Notes under the pieces: model-generated
Database searches by the model: none
Seen by the model: only the letters and a program-made list of their open reading frames with translations
Told to the model about the DNA's origin: nothing
Made by a program: the position numbers and the translations under genes
In this document: positions 12,508-22,080 of the stretch, in pieces
Position numbering within the stretch: position 1 is the first letter of the stretch
Layout: each line of letters starts with the position of its first letter
Source: Spodoptera frugiperda
Taxonomy: Eukaryota > Arthropoda > Insecta > Lepidoptera > Noctuidae
DNA length: 64,000 bases
Assembly: GCF_023101765.2 (NCBI RefSeq)
Contig: NC_064238.1
Location: 2,168,001 to 2,232,000, forward strand
Direction of reading: 5' to 3'

Positions 12508-12790
12508 GCCTTAACTGCCTCGTTGGTTGAGTGGTCGCAAGTACGACTGCCGGACTAGAGGTCTTGGGTTTGATTCCCGGGTCGGGCAAAGTATTGCTGG
12601 GCTCTTTCGGTTCTTCGAAAACTTCTCTGGAGTCTTGATTGTGCGCAGTATATAGCAATAGGCTGAGCCCCTATTACATGGAACTTATAACACAAGTGGT
12701 GAAATGTACATTATATAACGGCATTACGTTCCGTAATGTACACTTCTGCCCACCCCTTCGAGGATAAAAGACGTGACGTTGTTTTTTTTT
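12508..12790 (+). mobile_element. tRNA-derived SINE, full length
   Basis: Head with an A-box-like TGGTTGAGTGGTCGCAA and a B-box-like GGGTTTGATTCCC spaced as in a tRNA. The body carries GGCTCTTTCGGTTCTTCGAA and AATAGGCTGAGCCCCTATTA, and the tail CCCTTCGAGGATAAAAGACG. The internal boxes fit RNA polymerase III transcription. A related full copy lies reversed at 33518-33790. Confidence 0.8.
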
Positions 12791-12902
12791 TATTTTAGGT
12801 TGTTTTATTTAAATTGGTTTATTGGTTTCTGGTTGTGTAATTTGTAATGTGAATAGTAGTAGTTGAGTAGGTGTTGCGTAGAAAACCTGAAAAAACCAAC
12901 TG

Positions 12903-13012
12903 TCACACTTAGAGACATTTAATGCTTACTTAAATTATTGTTTAGTACCGATTTTGTATCGTAAACAATTGCTAAGGACTGGGTTAAGTAAGTATTAAAT
13001 GACTCTGAGTAC
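12903..13012. mobile_element. Palindromic MITE, family M1 copy 1
   Basis: Left arm CACTTAGAGACATTTAATGC... and right arm ...TATTAAATGACTCTGAGTA are inverted repeats across a centre GATTTTGTATCGTAAACAAT. The copy at 32706-32813 has the same ends and the same centre. Confidence 0.75.
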
Positions 13013-13680
13013 GGCGGTATAACTACGTGTTTTTTAAGAAGAAGAATAATTTGTAGCTCATTTTCAGTAAGTAAAACACTGAAAATTCCAAATTCAACTA
13101 CAAACTACCTAGTATCGTAAAATCTAAAACCAAAATAATATCCATACATTAATTTTATTACAAGCCCTATATTACTAACCTTGAAACTCCAAAGCAAAAC
13201 TTGAAGCCGCACATTTTTCAACAACCTTACGTTACGTCACGACACTAAAAATCGTCGTTTGTATTTACGCGTTCGGAATTCCAGTACAACAGTACCTACA
13301 CACATCGAGCTGTATTCACCAGTTTATCATGACCTCTCTTTGTATAATCTTTCCGCTTATTCGACGATCAGCTTATACTGGTTATGTATAACTTGATGTG
13401 TATCGAGTATACCTACAACTGCGCACACAGTAACGTTTACGATCACAGTTACTATCCGTCCGGTACTCGGCATATTTACTTTTATTGCGCCCCGACGCTA
13501 CTCGTATTTTGTAGGTACCCTCGAATTCGGCGAAATTAAAATAACATATTGAGACCCTTTCTTGGGCATGTCAGTCGACGTTGTAATAAAATACAGGATC
13601 TAGGTATGTTCGTCATTTCAGATATGTAGGTCTTGTCGCGATTTTGAAATGTTCTAGAAGGCAGAACTAGTCAGTCTCTG
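13013..13680. other. Gene-free region
   Basis: No exon-like open frame, RNA gene or identified repeat; a moderately GC-mixed spacer between a MITE and a SINE. Confidence 0.4.
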
Positions 13681-13852
13681 TGACCCAGAGCTGTGGACTA
13701 CCTAGCGGGTTACCGGGGCTCCGGCTCGAAAAGCAGGAATAGGAACGGGATGGTTTTTAGTCAGTAAGAGTCTCTCTCGCCTCACCCAAGGTGGGAGAAG
13801 TCATTGGATGATTTTCCCCTAGTAACATTAATTGTTCCCTCAAAAAAAACAA
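13681..13852 (+). mobile_element. SINE (GGGCTCCGGCTCGAAAAGCAGG family)
   Basis: Contains CTAGCGGGTTACCGGGGCTC, CGGCTCGAAAAGCAGGAATA, TTTTTAGTCAGTAAGAGTC, CACCCAAGGTGGGAGAAGTC and a C/A-rich end. Other copies: 18798, 20938, 58322, 59135 (plus) and 29380, 54622, 54931 (minus). Confidence 0.8.
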
Positions 13853-13975
13853 GCCCGTGTCCGTTCTTCTACAGACTGTAACAAAATCCAAAGTATGTAT
13901 CTTCATAAACTGCACTTCCTTATTAATTTTTCTTGAGGTAGGTACAAGCGAAAAAGGTTTGCTGGCATCTGTACA

Positions 13976-14165
13976 TCTAATATATGTATATAATTCTCGT
14001 GTCACAGTTTTCGTTGCCATACTCCTCCGAATTTTGATGAAAGTTTTAGGCTTATCCAGTATCTATGAGAATCGGCCAACATCTATTTTTCATCCCCCTA
14101 AATGTTAGGGGTAGTACAACCCTATTTTTTAATTTTCCGCGGTCGAAGTCGCGGGCAGAAGCTAG
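13976..14165 (+). mobile_element. Short non-autonomous Helitron
   Basis: 5' end TCTAATATATGTATATAATT preceded by A; 3' end CTAG (14162-14165) followed by T. Just before the CTAG is a GC hairpin, CCGCG...CGCGG. The A|TC...hairpin-CTAG|T layout is the Helitron signature, without target-site duplication. About 190 bp, no coding capacity. Its ends match those of the larger reversed element at 15175-16670, so both probably used the same Rep/helicase source. Confidence 0.75.
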
Positions 14166-14984
14166 TAATACTATAATAACGCGTTAACCATTATTTCTAT
14201 AAATAACACAGACACCGACAAGTAATTGCTTATAATCAGATTATTCTATTTCAGGCCGTCTCGCCAGGTAATACAATATTATCGTATTGTACTAAATCTG
14301 GAGGTACACTGGTATCCACTTAACATGGCTGACAATAATTGCAGTGTCCATGCTTATTAGTGAACCATGGTGTGGAACCCAGAGGCCAAGATAAAGTGGT
14401 TGCAAACAGAAGTGAAACTAGAATAGTTTGGTGATAGGAACATTCTCATTTTTAACACACAAAAAATAGAAATCTGTTTAGTCCATCAGTTAGGTAATAA
14501 AACATTTTAGACAAGTATTTTTATTTTGTCATATAAGATAATAAATATTAATTAAAACTATCCGTTATGCGTCAACTCTACGTATAAAATGTCCGTACTA
14601 GGAGAAACGTCACGTGTATGAGAAGCGGGCACGTTAAATCCGGGCCACCACAACATATAGAACAACAAAAACGCACGTCACAAAAGACCAAGTCACTATG
14701 GTATCGTAACGAAAAAACCCAAAATCTCTCTACAAGGATCAAGGCCAGAACTCACTAACCCCCATAAATATCCCTTTACATCCCCATAGATAAAGAAATC
14801 ACAGAAACGAAGAGTACATTATGTTGTTACCTATTGATACAACATTCAATATACTACAGTAACCATTTTGTTTCCACATAGCACGTGTTCAGACGTAACT
14901 TACTACGCGTGACAGTAAAGGCAAGGACACACTCCGCCCGCATGTATACGAGGCACTATGACATCGAGAATTGGTAAGAAAATA
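14166..14984. other. Gene-free region
   Basis: No supported coding exon, RNA gene or classified repeat between the small Helitron and the composite repeat complex. Confidence 0.4.
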
Positions 14985-15880
14985 ATGGGTTCCCTCTATC
15001 TGGCAGAATTTTAATGATCCGAAATTTGTTTGGCATAACACACTTGGCAGAATCTTCTTTAAACGAATATATATATGGCATAAAAATCATTTAATATAAT
15101 TAATGTTTTGTCGAATGTTTATATGTCCGAATTTTCAAAGGCATACTTTTAAGATGGTAGAATTTTATTTGGCACTAGCTTTTGCCCGCGACTTCGTTCG
15201 CGTGGAATAGTGACTTCCGGCAAATTTTTGGTTTTAACCACATAGTTCCCGATCTCGCGGGATCTCTTCAAAAATGAGATGTGGAAGATATTCCAGGGAA
15301 CTCTTCAAAAATCAACATAATGAGCTCTGCGTTTGAATTTAATAGATGTATACTCACTTAGGGCATTGAAAAAATAGTTTAAAAACGGACTTAAACTAAC
15401 TTAAAACTAAAGAAAGCTACGAATTACGAATTTATAACAATTAAAAAAGAAACTATATTACAACCTATCCTCTATGCTATAATAACCAAGCTTAAACTAA
15501 ATAATTTAAAAGAAACGACTTAAATCTAATCTAATTAATTTATAAATTAGACTTACAATTTTATTAAAAAAACTAACTACAGTAACTACTAATAATCGAT
15601 ATCAAACTAAACCTACGTTAAATAGTTTAACCAAAAAACCAGGAAAACCCAACAAATAAACTTATTAATTGACAAATACAACGAAACCAATTTAGAATAT
15701 ACGAAACAGCAGGACCACTACAGACAAATAATCATACGACTGATAATACACTTTTTCTACGATAGTACCGAAGCGCTCGGCCGATACCCAACCAAATGAA
15801 TGTAACGAAACCATAGCGCGATCTATTTCGATTCTAACGCCATCTATCGAGGATAAAGACAACTTGGATTATTTATTTAT

Positions 15881-16178
15881 ACTCCGTTCGGGCATTTTCT
15901 TTGTACTAAAAGTTTAATTATATTGATATTATTTTTTTCATACCTTTTTACTATTTATTTACTTTTTTCGATGAATTAAAACAATAACATGAACCGAAGT
16001 CGTGTAACGATCGACATAGAATTATCTATACTCCGTTAGAGCATTTTCTTTGTACTAAATGTTTTATTATATTGATATTATTTTTTTCATACCTTTTTAC
16101 TATTTATTTACTTTTTTCGATGAATTAAAACAATAACATGAACCGAAGTCGTGTAACGATCGACATAGAATTATTTAT
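15881..16178. repeat. 149-bp tandem duplication inside the Helitron
   Basis: Copy 1 spans 15881-16029 and copy 2 16030-16178. Only a handful of differences were seen (e.g. CGGGCATT versus AGAGCATT, AAAAGTTTAA versus AAATGTTTTA). Both end in CGACATAGAATTAT. A head-to-tail duplication that occurred after or during spread of the element. Confidence 0.85.
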
Positions 16179-16470
16179 AAATAATTTATTTCTTATTTTT
16201 ATTTTTTGATTTTTGAAATAAAAATATATCTATGTCCTTTCTAAGGTTCTAAACTATATCTGTACCAAATTTCAACCAAATCCGTCAAATAGTTGCGGAG
16301 ATTAATGGTATAAGCATAGAATGTTCGACGTGATTCTTTAATTTGACATAACTTTTTTATTTATGAACCGATTGACATGAAACAAACACTAAATGTAAAT
16401 TTAAGCATCCCACAATATATTCGTGAAAACCGCATCCAACTCGGATCAGCCGTTTCTGAGATTAGCGCGC

Positions 16471-16549
16471 ACAGACGAACAGACAAACAGACAAACAGAC
16501 AAACAGACAAACAGACAAACAGACAAACAGACAAACAGACAAACAGACA
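16471..16549. repeat. Octamer microsatellite (CAGACAAA)n
   Basis: About nine uninterrupted copies of the 8-bp unit, ending in an A-run. Open frames across it (Lys-Gln-Thr-Asn rich, or Cys-Leu-Phe-Val on the other strand) come from the repeat and are not genes. Confidence 0.9.
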
Positions 16550-16807
16550 AAAAAAAAGTTAATTACATTTTTGGGTTCGACATCGACATAACAATAACCC
16601 CTGCTATTTTTTTTATTTTTATTTTCAATGTACAGACAGCACTTTTCTACGATTTTATTATATGTATAGATAATTACGTTTGGCAAAGCTTAATTTTGCA
16701 TAATTTTGTTTCACATAACGTTTATTTAGAGAGACGATTGTTTGGCATAATTTCACTTGGCATATTAAGAAGATGGTAGAATAAAAGTTAGTGAAGTGAC
16801 AGGACCG

Positions 16808-16968
16808 AATCGCTGCAAAACCGACTGCACGTAGTCTTGTCTGCCCTACCCCTAGAGTGCAATTTAAAATCGCGTAGGCGCGAAGGGGCGAGGCGGCCCG
16901 CGGGCTGCGACGATTAGCGCGCGTGGGACCGCCGGAGCCCCGCAGCGCCGGAGCCGTGACAGAAACCA
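16808..16968. other. GC- and CpG-rich block beside the tandem array
   Basis: About 16865-16965 is strongly GC-rich with many CpGs (GCGCGTGGGACCGCCGGAGC and similar), unlike the AT-rich surroundings, and abuts the 19-bp array. The stretch CTTGTCTGCCCTACCCCTAG at its left recalls a SINE tail. No TATA box or coding frame is supported, so its role is unknown. Confidence 0.45.
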
Positions 16969-17311
16969 TGCTTGCTTGCATGCTGCATGCTTGCTTGCAT
17001 GCTGCATGCTTGCTTGCATGCTGCATGCTTGCTTGCATGCTGCATGCTTGCTTGCATGCTGCATGCTTGCTTGCATGCTGCTTGCTTGCTTGCATGCTGC
17101 TTGCTTGCTTGCTTGCATGCTGCTTGCTTGCTTGCTTGCATGCTGCTTGCTTGCTTGCTTGCATGCTGTATGCTTGCATGCTTGCTTGCATGCTGCATGG
17201 TTGCATGTTGCTTGCTTGCATGTTGCTTGCTTGCTTGCATGCTTGCTTGTTTGCTTGCTAGCATGCTTGTTTGCTTGCTTGCATGCTGCATGCTTGCTTG
17301 CATGCTGCATG
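16969..17311. repeat. Tandem array of ~19-bp unit (CATGCTTGCTTGCATGCTG), part 1
   Basis: At least six regular 19-bp units, then units altered by extra CTTG steps (23 bp) and by single changes. The unit is itself nearly palindromic, with overlapping GCATGC sites and alternating purine-pyrimidine runs. It has no stop codons in several frames, giving false Met-Gln-Ala-Ser-Lys or Cys-Met-Leu-Ala open frames on both strands. The array continues after the LTR element at 18304. Confidence 0.9.
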
Positions 17312-17315
17312 CTTG

Positions 17316-17557
17316 TTTAGGGAACAGAGAGTAAAGTTCCCTAAGAAAAGGAGGATCCTCCGACCAGGCGAGGTGATCAGCCTGGCGGGCTTTCTGCCCA
17401 ACTGTTGTTCGTTGGGATTTTCTATCCGTGTTAATTCGCATGTAAACTTCATATGTGTGATGCAGGATATTTGTGACGTCATCCGTTGATTTGCTCGTCG
17501 ATAGTCTATGTGTGACTTCTGTCATCTGTCATCCGTCACTTGTCAGGTGTCGCCACA
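17316..17557 (-). repeat. 3' LTR of the TRIM-like element
   Basis: 242 bp. It differs from the other LTR by about ten substitutions and one indel (about 4%), so the insertion is not recent. On the minus strand its last bases read CCCTAAA where the partner has CCCTACA, and the AATAAA present in the partner is mutated here. Confidence 0.85.
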
Positions 17558-17654
17558 TCACTCCCCCCCCCCAAGACCGGAGGTCGATCCTGTTGAGACA
17601 GCTGTCGATGCTTGAGATGAGCGGTGCCAGAGCCAGTGTAGAAATTCCCTAGTT

Positions 17655-17768
17655 CCAGTGAGTCGGAACTGTGCCGCTGAATGCCCAGTGAGTCGGGTAA
17701 GCGGTGCAGGGTGATACTCCAGTGAGTCGGAGTAGTGAAGCTCGTAGTGTCCCACGGTGAGTCGGGGA
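17655..17768. repeat. Four spaced CCAGTGAGTCGG-type motifs in the TRIM interior
   Basis: The 12-mer occurs at 17655, 17685, 17719 and, as CACGGTGAGTCGGG, at 17753, spaced about 30-34 bp. On the element's own strand it reads as a repeated Pro-Asp-Ser-Leu/Pro unit in a 119-codon open frame (17536-17895, minus). That frame has no recognised domain and runs into the LTR, so I treat it as unproven. It may be a degenerate gag remnant or an RNA-level repeat. Confidence 0.5.
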
Positions 17769-18060
17769 ATTGATGCTGCGAGGGTAGGTGCGTAGTGGCT
17801 GGCGTCTGCGTTGACGGGAGGAAGACGTCGTCAGACCGTGCGCAGAGTGCTGTGCCTAGACGCTGATGAGGCCGTAGGGAAGAACCAGGCTGCATATCTT
17901 CGATCTAGCGTGTGGTGGTCCCTGATGAGGCCGAGGATGCTGGTTGGCTGCGACTTGATTACCGCTCAGCGGAGAAGTGATGGGTGAGGGAGATGGCGAT
18001 AAGGATGACGGTGCTGATCTGCTCCGTGAAGGTTGGTTTCAATCACGTCGGGGTCACCAA

Positions 18061-18303
18061 TGTAGGGAACAGAGAGTAAAGTTCCCTAAGAAAAGGAGGA
18101 TCCTCCGACCAGGCGAGGTGATCAGCCTGGCGGGCTTTCTGCCCAACTGTTGTTCGTTAGGATTTTCTATCCGTGTTTATTCGCATGTAAACTTCATATG
18201 TGCGATGCAGGATATTTGTGTTGTCATCCATTGATTTACTCGTCGATAGTCTATGTGCGACTTCTGTCATCTGTCATCTGTCACTTGTCAGAGTGTCGCC
18301 ACA
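18061..18303 (-). repeat. 5' LTR of the TRIM-like element
   Basis: 243 bp, TG...CA ends on the minus strand. It keeps AATAAA (plus-strand TTTATT at 18176-18181), a likely polyadenylation signal inside the LTR. It adjoins the primer-binding site at 18060. Confidence 0.85.
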
Positions 18304-18385
18304 CTTGCTTGCATGCTGCATGCTTGCTTGCATGCTGCATGCTTGCTTGCATGCTGCATGCTTGCTTGCATGCTGCATGCTTGCG
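18304..18385. repeat. Tandem array of ~19-bp unit, part 2
   Basis: Four more regular CTTGCTTGCATGCTGCATG units continue directly after the TRIM insertion, showing that the LTR element split one array rather than lying between two. Confidence 0.9.
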
Positions 18386-18394
18386 TGATAGATG

Positions 18395-18600
18395 AGTCTT
18401 TCAATTATTATGGATATTAAACGTATGCCAAAAGATAATTCTAACTGTAAACATTCTGAGATATGATGGTTCTACTTTTTAATTATTATGGTTATGAAAT
18501 TTCCAAAAGACGATTCTGACAGTGAACATTCTGCAATATGATGGTTCTACCTTTCAATTATTATGCGTATCAATTTATGCCTAAAGATGATTCTGACTTA
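18395..18600. repeat. Diverged ~75-bp tandem units (right arm of the composite)
   Basis: About three units share TTTCAATTATTATG, then AAAAGA(T/C)(A/G)ATTCT and ATATGATGGTTCTAC, with many changes. They continue as shorter words up to 18725. AT-rich, non-coding. Confidence 0.6.
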
Positions 18601-18797
18601 CAAAATTATGCGTTTTTAATGTATTACAAATGATGGCATTGGTACCAAATGATTTTCTGCGAAATGAAGTTTCTGCCATGCGTTGTTATGCAAAATAAAA
18701 TTATGACCAAAAAAATTCTACTAATAAAGGTAGACCCGAAAATAATTCATGAAATAAACTGATCATGAGCGCTATGACACACTTTCCTTGCAACGTA

Positions 18798-18950
18798 AGG
18801 ACTACTTAGCGGGTTTACCGGGGCTCCGGCTCGAAAAGCAGGAGTAGGAACGGGGTGGTTTTTAGTCAGAAAGAGTCTGACACTCCTTCTCGCGTTGCCC
18901 AAGGCAGGAGAAGTCATTGGAAGATTCCCCCCCCCCCTTAAAAAAAGGTT
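18798..18950 (+). mobile_element. SINE (CGGCTCGAAAAGCAGG family)
   Basis: Near-identical core to the copy at 13681 (GGGGCTCCGGCTCGAAAAGC, GGGGTGGTTTTTAGTCAG, AAGGCAGGAGAAGTCATTGG), ending in a C-run and an A-run. The tRNA-like 5' head is absent. Confidence 0.8.
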
Positions 18951-20937
18951 CGTCAAACTAGAATTTCATATCGGCATAGAATAGTGGAAGGGTTATCTCT
19001 TCCACACACATTGTGTTTTAAGAACTTAATAATAACATATTTGCAGCACGTAAGTCTCGAATAGACGTTAATATGACAATTAGCCAACATACGTCAATAT
19101 GGGCCGTGCACGCAGTATGTCAGTGTGTACCTATCTTTACCCTCGCGAGCTTATTCGCATGGCGGCTTACGAACGGACAGAGATAAGAGATAATTCGATA
19201 CGAGTGGATTAGTATCGTGACACTAAATACAGATTACTGTAACGTACCGACATGACAGTCGGCTGCCGATCCGACCCTACACGATACATAATACGATCGT
19301 GTGTATTAATATATACCATGTTCCTTCATAGATTGTTCCCAATATCTGACGGAATACGGAATCGAGCGAAATATTATGTCAGCTGCTCATCAATTTCAGG
19401 ATTAATATTATAGAATGTACGAGACGGCGGATTGTGTGATTTGCAGAATGAAATGTTTGCTCGTTCGAAGGTTTAATTAATATGGTAATTGCAGTTAAGC
19501 GTGTCTTAATACGTGTTTTAGGGTGTGTTATGGGTTGATGTAAACACGAGACTAAGGAACTGAGCTTAGATGATAATGCCGTACCTGAATGATTACAAAC
19601 TTGTAAAAAAAACGAAGAAATATTAATTTCTCCAAAAGAAAATAGGCAAAACTAAATAAAATTAAACATCTAAAACAGTCAGCAAGTAATACAGCTAAAT
19701 AGAGCAAATAAAGATAAACAAAATGTACATTCAGAACATATTCATACAGTAGTGGAGTTCGCTAATTTTTGTAAATAACAAGGAACAAGACCCGTTGGGA
19801 CGGGAGGGAACAAAATTTTAAACTGCATACAACTACTGCAGTGTTTTTAGCCAATTCACTTTGCATTTGTATAAAACAAATGAGTCGAAAGTTCGCCCCG
19901 AACTAAATGTGTACTAAATGTAGTAAACGTCGAATTTTGTTGGAAATTTGTAGCTGTATCAAGTACAGTTAGTTAGCACTGGAACATAGTCTATTAATTA
20001 TGAAAATTTCACTAAAATATTGTGAATTCGTGTTACTGTCGGATAGTATTGAAACTCTGAGCTTCACCGGGCTTTGAGAATATGTTTAATGTTAGTGATA
20101 TATTGTTAGTACTGCACTTAGTTTCGTTATTTATGAAATAACTACAGAATACGTGTTCCAATATTTACTTTGTATTCAATATGAGTATTTGTATCAGAAC
20201 GTACATACTTGATCGTTCGTGCTCAAATTACACATCTTGGGATTGTTTCATTATAGATATTTAGCTGCAATTGAGGAGCAAAGTATTATTGTATTTCGTG
20301 TAAAAAGCATGTAAAATGTTAAATTTTCATATAGAACTAACACATCACTTGGTAATATAATCTCTAAGAGACAACAGCTGAATGTGGCTGAATTGAGAAC
20401 CTCGTCCTTTTTGAGAAGGTGGTTAAAAACTATTTCATTCAAAAAGAGAAAATCTAATCTCCGCATTTCATGAAATGAATTAAGAACTAAAAACCACATA
20501 ATTGCAGTGTTTCACGAGATAAATACAAAGCAACGTATATGAAATAAATACTGTTAACTTTAATTATGCAACCGCACGTTCTATTAATTAATTTATGTAA
20601 CTAACTTGTGTCTGCAGTAATGTGATATTACTCGTTGCACTTAGGGGGCTCTAGCCACATAGCAGATGAAATACCAGAAGTTCTGCGTGGCTTTGGTAAA
20701 CCGCAATTCTGATTAGCGCTTCGCTTTCAAATTCGTACGTGTTTTGTTTCTGTTTGTTCCATTTTCGGGAGAATGTTTGAGAATGGTGTTACGAGTATTT
20801 TTAGAAATGGTAATATTTAGCTTTCTGCTTATATTGTATGTGTTTATCGTGTATTTTTTTCAGAATATGCAACAATATATTTTTGAACACTTTTTGTCGC
20901 CAAATTCGTCTTTGCTAAGTTTATGTTCGTTCGACAC
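18951..20937. other. Gene-free region
   Basis: AT-rich, no supported gene or repeat. A short piece around 19100-19300 is GC-richer (CGTAACGTACCGACATGACA...) and seems unique in the window. Confidence 0.4.
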
Positions 20938-21075
20938 GCTGCGAACTGCTTAGCGGGCTCGAAAAGCAGAAGAAGGAACGGGGTGGTTTTCAGTCAGTAA
21001 CAGTTTGATACTCCCTTTCGCCTCGGCCGAGGCGGGAAAGGTCATTGGATGATTTGCCCTCCTAAGAAAAAAGGC
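20938..21075 (+). mobile_element. SINE (CGGCTCGAAAAGCAGG family), truncated
   Basis: Starts at CTTAGCGGGCTCGAAAAGCA, lacking the usual GGTTTACCGGGGCTCC piece (internal deletion), then GGGGTGGTTTTCAGTCAG and a TTGGATGATTTGCCC end. Confidence 0.7.
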
Positions 21076-21696
21076 TATGTTCGTTAAAAAATCTCCGTCT
21101 GATCCAAACATCTTTAAGTGAAGTTTAATAAACTTATACACATAAAAAAATATTTTCGTTGATGAAACAAGTCAAAATTGAATATGAATCAAAGTTGAAC
21201 ATAGTTGACTTACTAGTATACATCTACACACTAACTTGTGTTCTATTTAAACTTTATAACAATTAATAACCTCAAATTATGGCACACGCGAGTGTTGTGA
21301 ATATTAAAACTTATCTGAATTAAGATGGAGAAAGAAGAAATTATGATTTGTTTACTTGGCAACCACTATTTAATGCAACATTACATTTATACTCGAAGTT
21401 TATTTATCTTGTTATTAGCTTATTCTGACTATAAAATAAGTTTTATATTAGTGCTTAAATATTTTATACTCATAACAGCTACGTACTGGTCTGTGACTGC
21501 TGATTTTAGAGGAGAAAGTTTTAAAAGGTTTAGTAACTCTTGTTTTATAAGTTTTTTATTTGTTGGACTCAAATAAACGTTTTGTGCCAGTATTAGTTAC
21601 ACAAATATTAATACCGTATAACAAGAATACATTTGATTATTGTTAATTTTACTTGCAACAAGAATTATAAAATTTACTAAAAATCGCTGTTTACTC

Positions 21697-21850
21697 TCAT
21701 ACATTAATGAGTATGCTGCGGCGCTGCTCATGATGAAGAGTCTCTCTTAGACTCAAAACTAGTAGAGCTTTTCTCCATTAACTTACATGAGTAAACCATG
21801 ATTTTTAGTTAATTTAATATGTCTCATGATAGTTATTACAAGAATTATTA
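21697..21850. mobile_element. TIR-bearing repeat, family M2, partial
   Basis: TGCTCATGATGAAGAGTCTC...CTAGTAGAGCTTTTCTCCAT...GAGTAAACCATGATTTTTAG and a terminal ATGTCTCATGATAGTTATTA. The most complete copy is 56236-56474; others are at 31170, 34378, 40110, 40980 and 48785. Confidence 0.65.
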
Positions 21851-21994
21851 ACTCCACAACCAAACAAAACAAAAACCAACTCAACACTGTCCCAACTTCC
21901 CACAGCTGACAGCTGACATTCTGATATCTGACATATTTTTAATCTGTGTAAAATTATTGAAAACATTCCATTATATCGTCGCGACCCAATGAAA

Positions 21995-22080
21995 TATGCA
22001 TGACGTCAGAACAGTCACAACATACAGCCAATGTCCGAAGCCGTGTCGGCAGTGTCCTATTGTGTGACGTCATCGCTGCG
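21995..22080. promoter_or_regulatory. Pair of CRE-type octamers, candidate regulatory element
   Basis: Two perfect TGACGTCA palindromes at 22001-22008 and 22065-22072, 64 bp apart, in a locally GC-richer segment with no repeat signature. TGACGTCA is the established CREB/ATF half-site dimer. No gene start is evident nearby, so this would be a distal element if functional. Confidence 0.3.

Larger units (their letters stand above)
15175..16670 (-). mobile_element. Non-autonomous Helitron, 1.5 kb, minus strand
   Basis: Read on the minus strand, the 5' end is A|TCTATACATATAATAAAATC at 16670 and the 3' end is CTAG (15175-15178) followed by T, preceded by the hairpin CGCGA-loop-TCGCG at 15188-15203. 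This fits the Helitron insertion rule at an A-T dinucleotide. The inside has a 149-bp tandem duplication and a CAGACAAA octamer run, and I found no Rep or helicase reading frame. It interrupts the left arm of the surrounding composite. Confidence 0.75.
17316..18303 (-). mobile_element. Non-autonomous LTR retroelement (TRIM-like) inserted into the array
   Basis: Two ~242-bp direct repeats bound a ~503-bp interior with no gag or pol. On the minus strand each LTR begins TGTGGCGACA; the 5' LTR is followed at once by TTGGTGACCCCGACGTGATT (18060 downwards), a plausible tRNA primer site. Before the 3' LTR is the polypurine tract CTTGGGGGGGGGGAGTGA (17558-17575). The 4-bp word CTTG flanks both sides (17312-17315, 18304-18307), as expected for integrase, though CTTG is common in the array. 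The small size fits a terminal-repeat retrotransposon in miniature, dependent on another element's proteins. Confidence 0.85.
14985..18735. mobile_element. Nested composite repeat complex with inverted word-degenerate arms
   Basis: The left flank (14995-15174, resuming at 16671-16790 after a Helitron) is built of diverged words such as TTGGCATAA, GGCAGAATT and GATGGTAGAAT. The right flank (18395-18725) uses the reverse-complement set: TATGCCAAAAG, ATTCTGCC-like, GATGATTCT. Between them lie a GC-rich block, a TGCATGC tandem array and an LTR element. This resembles a fold-back element or a satellite-bearing composite, entered later by a Helitron and a TRIM. Outer borders are approximate. Confidence 0.5.

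Noticed and set aside
12508..12590. Possible tRNA gene
   Set aside because: A and B boxes are present but the arms do not close into a cloverleaf, and the sequence continues into a repeated SINE body.
16658..17525. Long open frames (up to 203 codons) of Met-Gln-Ala-Ser-Lys or Cys-Leu-Ala repeats on both strands
   Set aside because: They are open only because the 19-bp array has no stop codons in several frames; low complexity, overlapping, and no splice or start context.
17861..17940. CTGATGAGG words suggesting a hammerhead ribozyme core
   Set aside because: The required GAAA after a paired stem II is missing (GAAG or unrelated), no stem I/III closes around it, and it lies on the strand opposite to the retroelement transcript.
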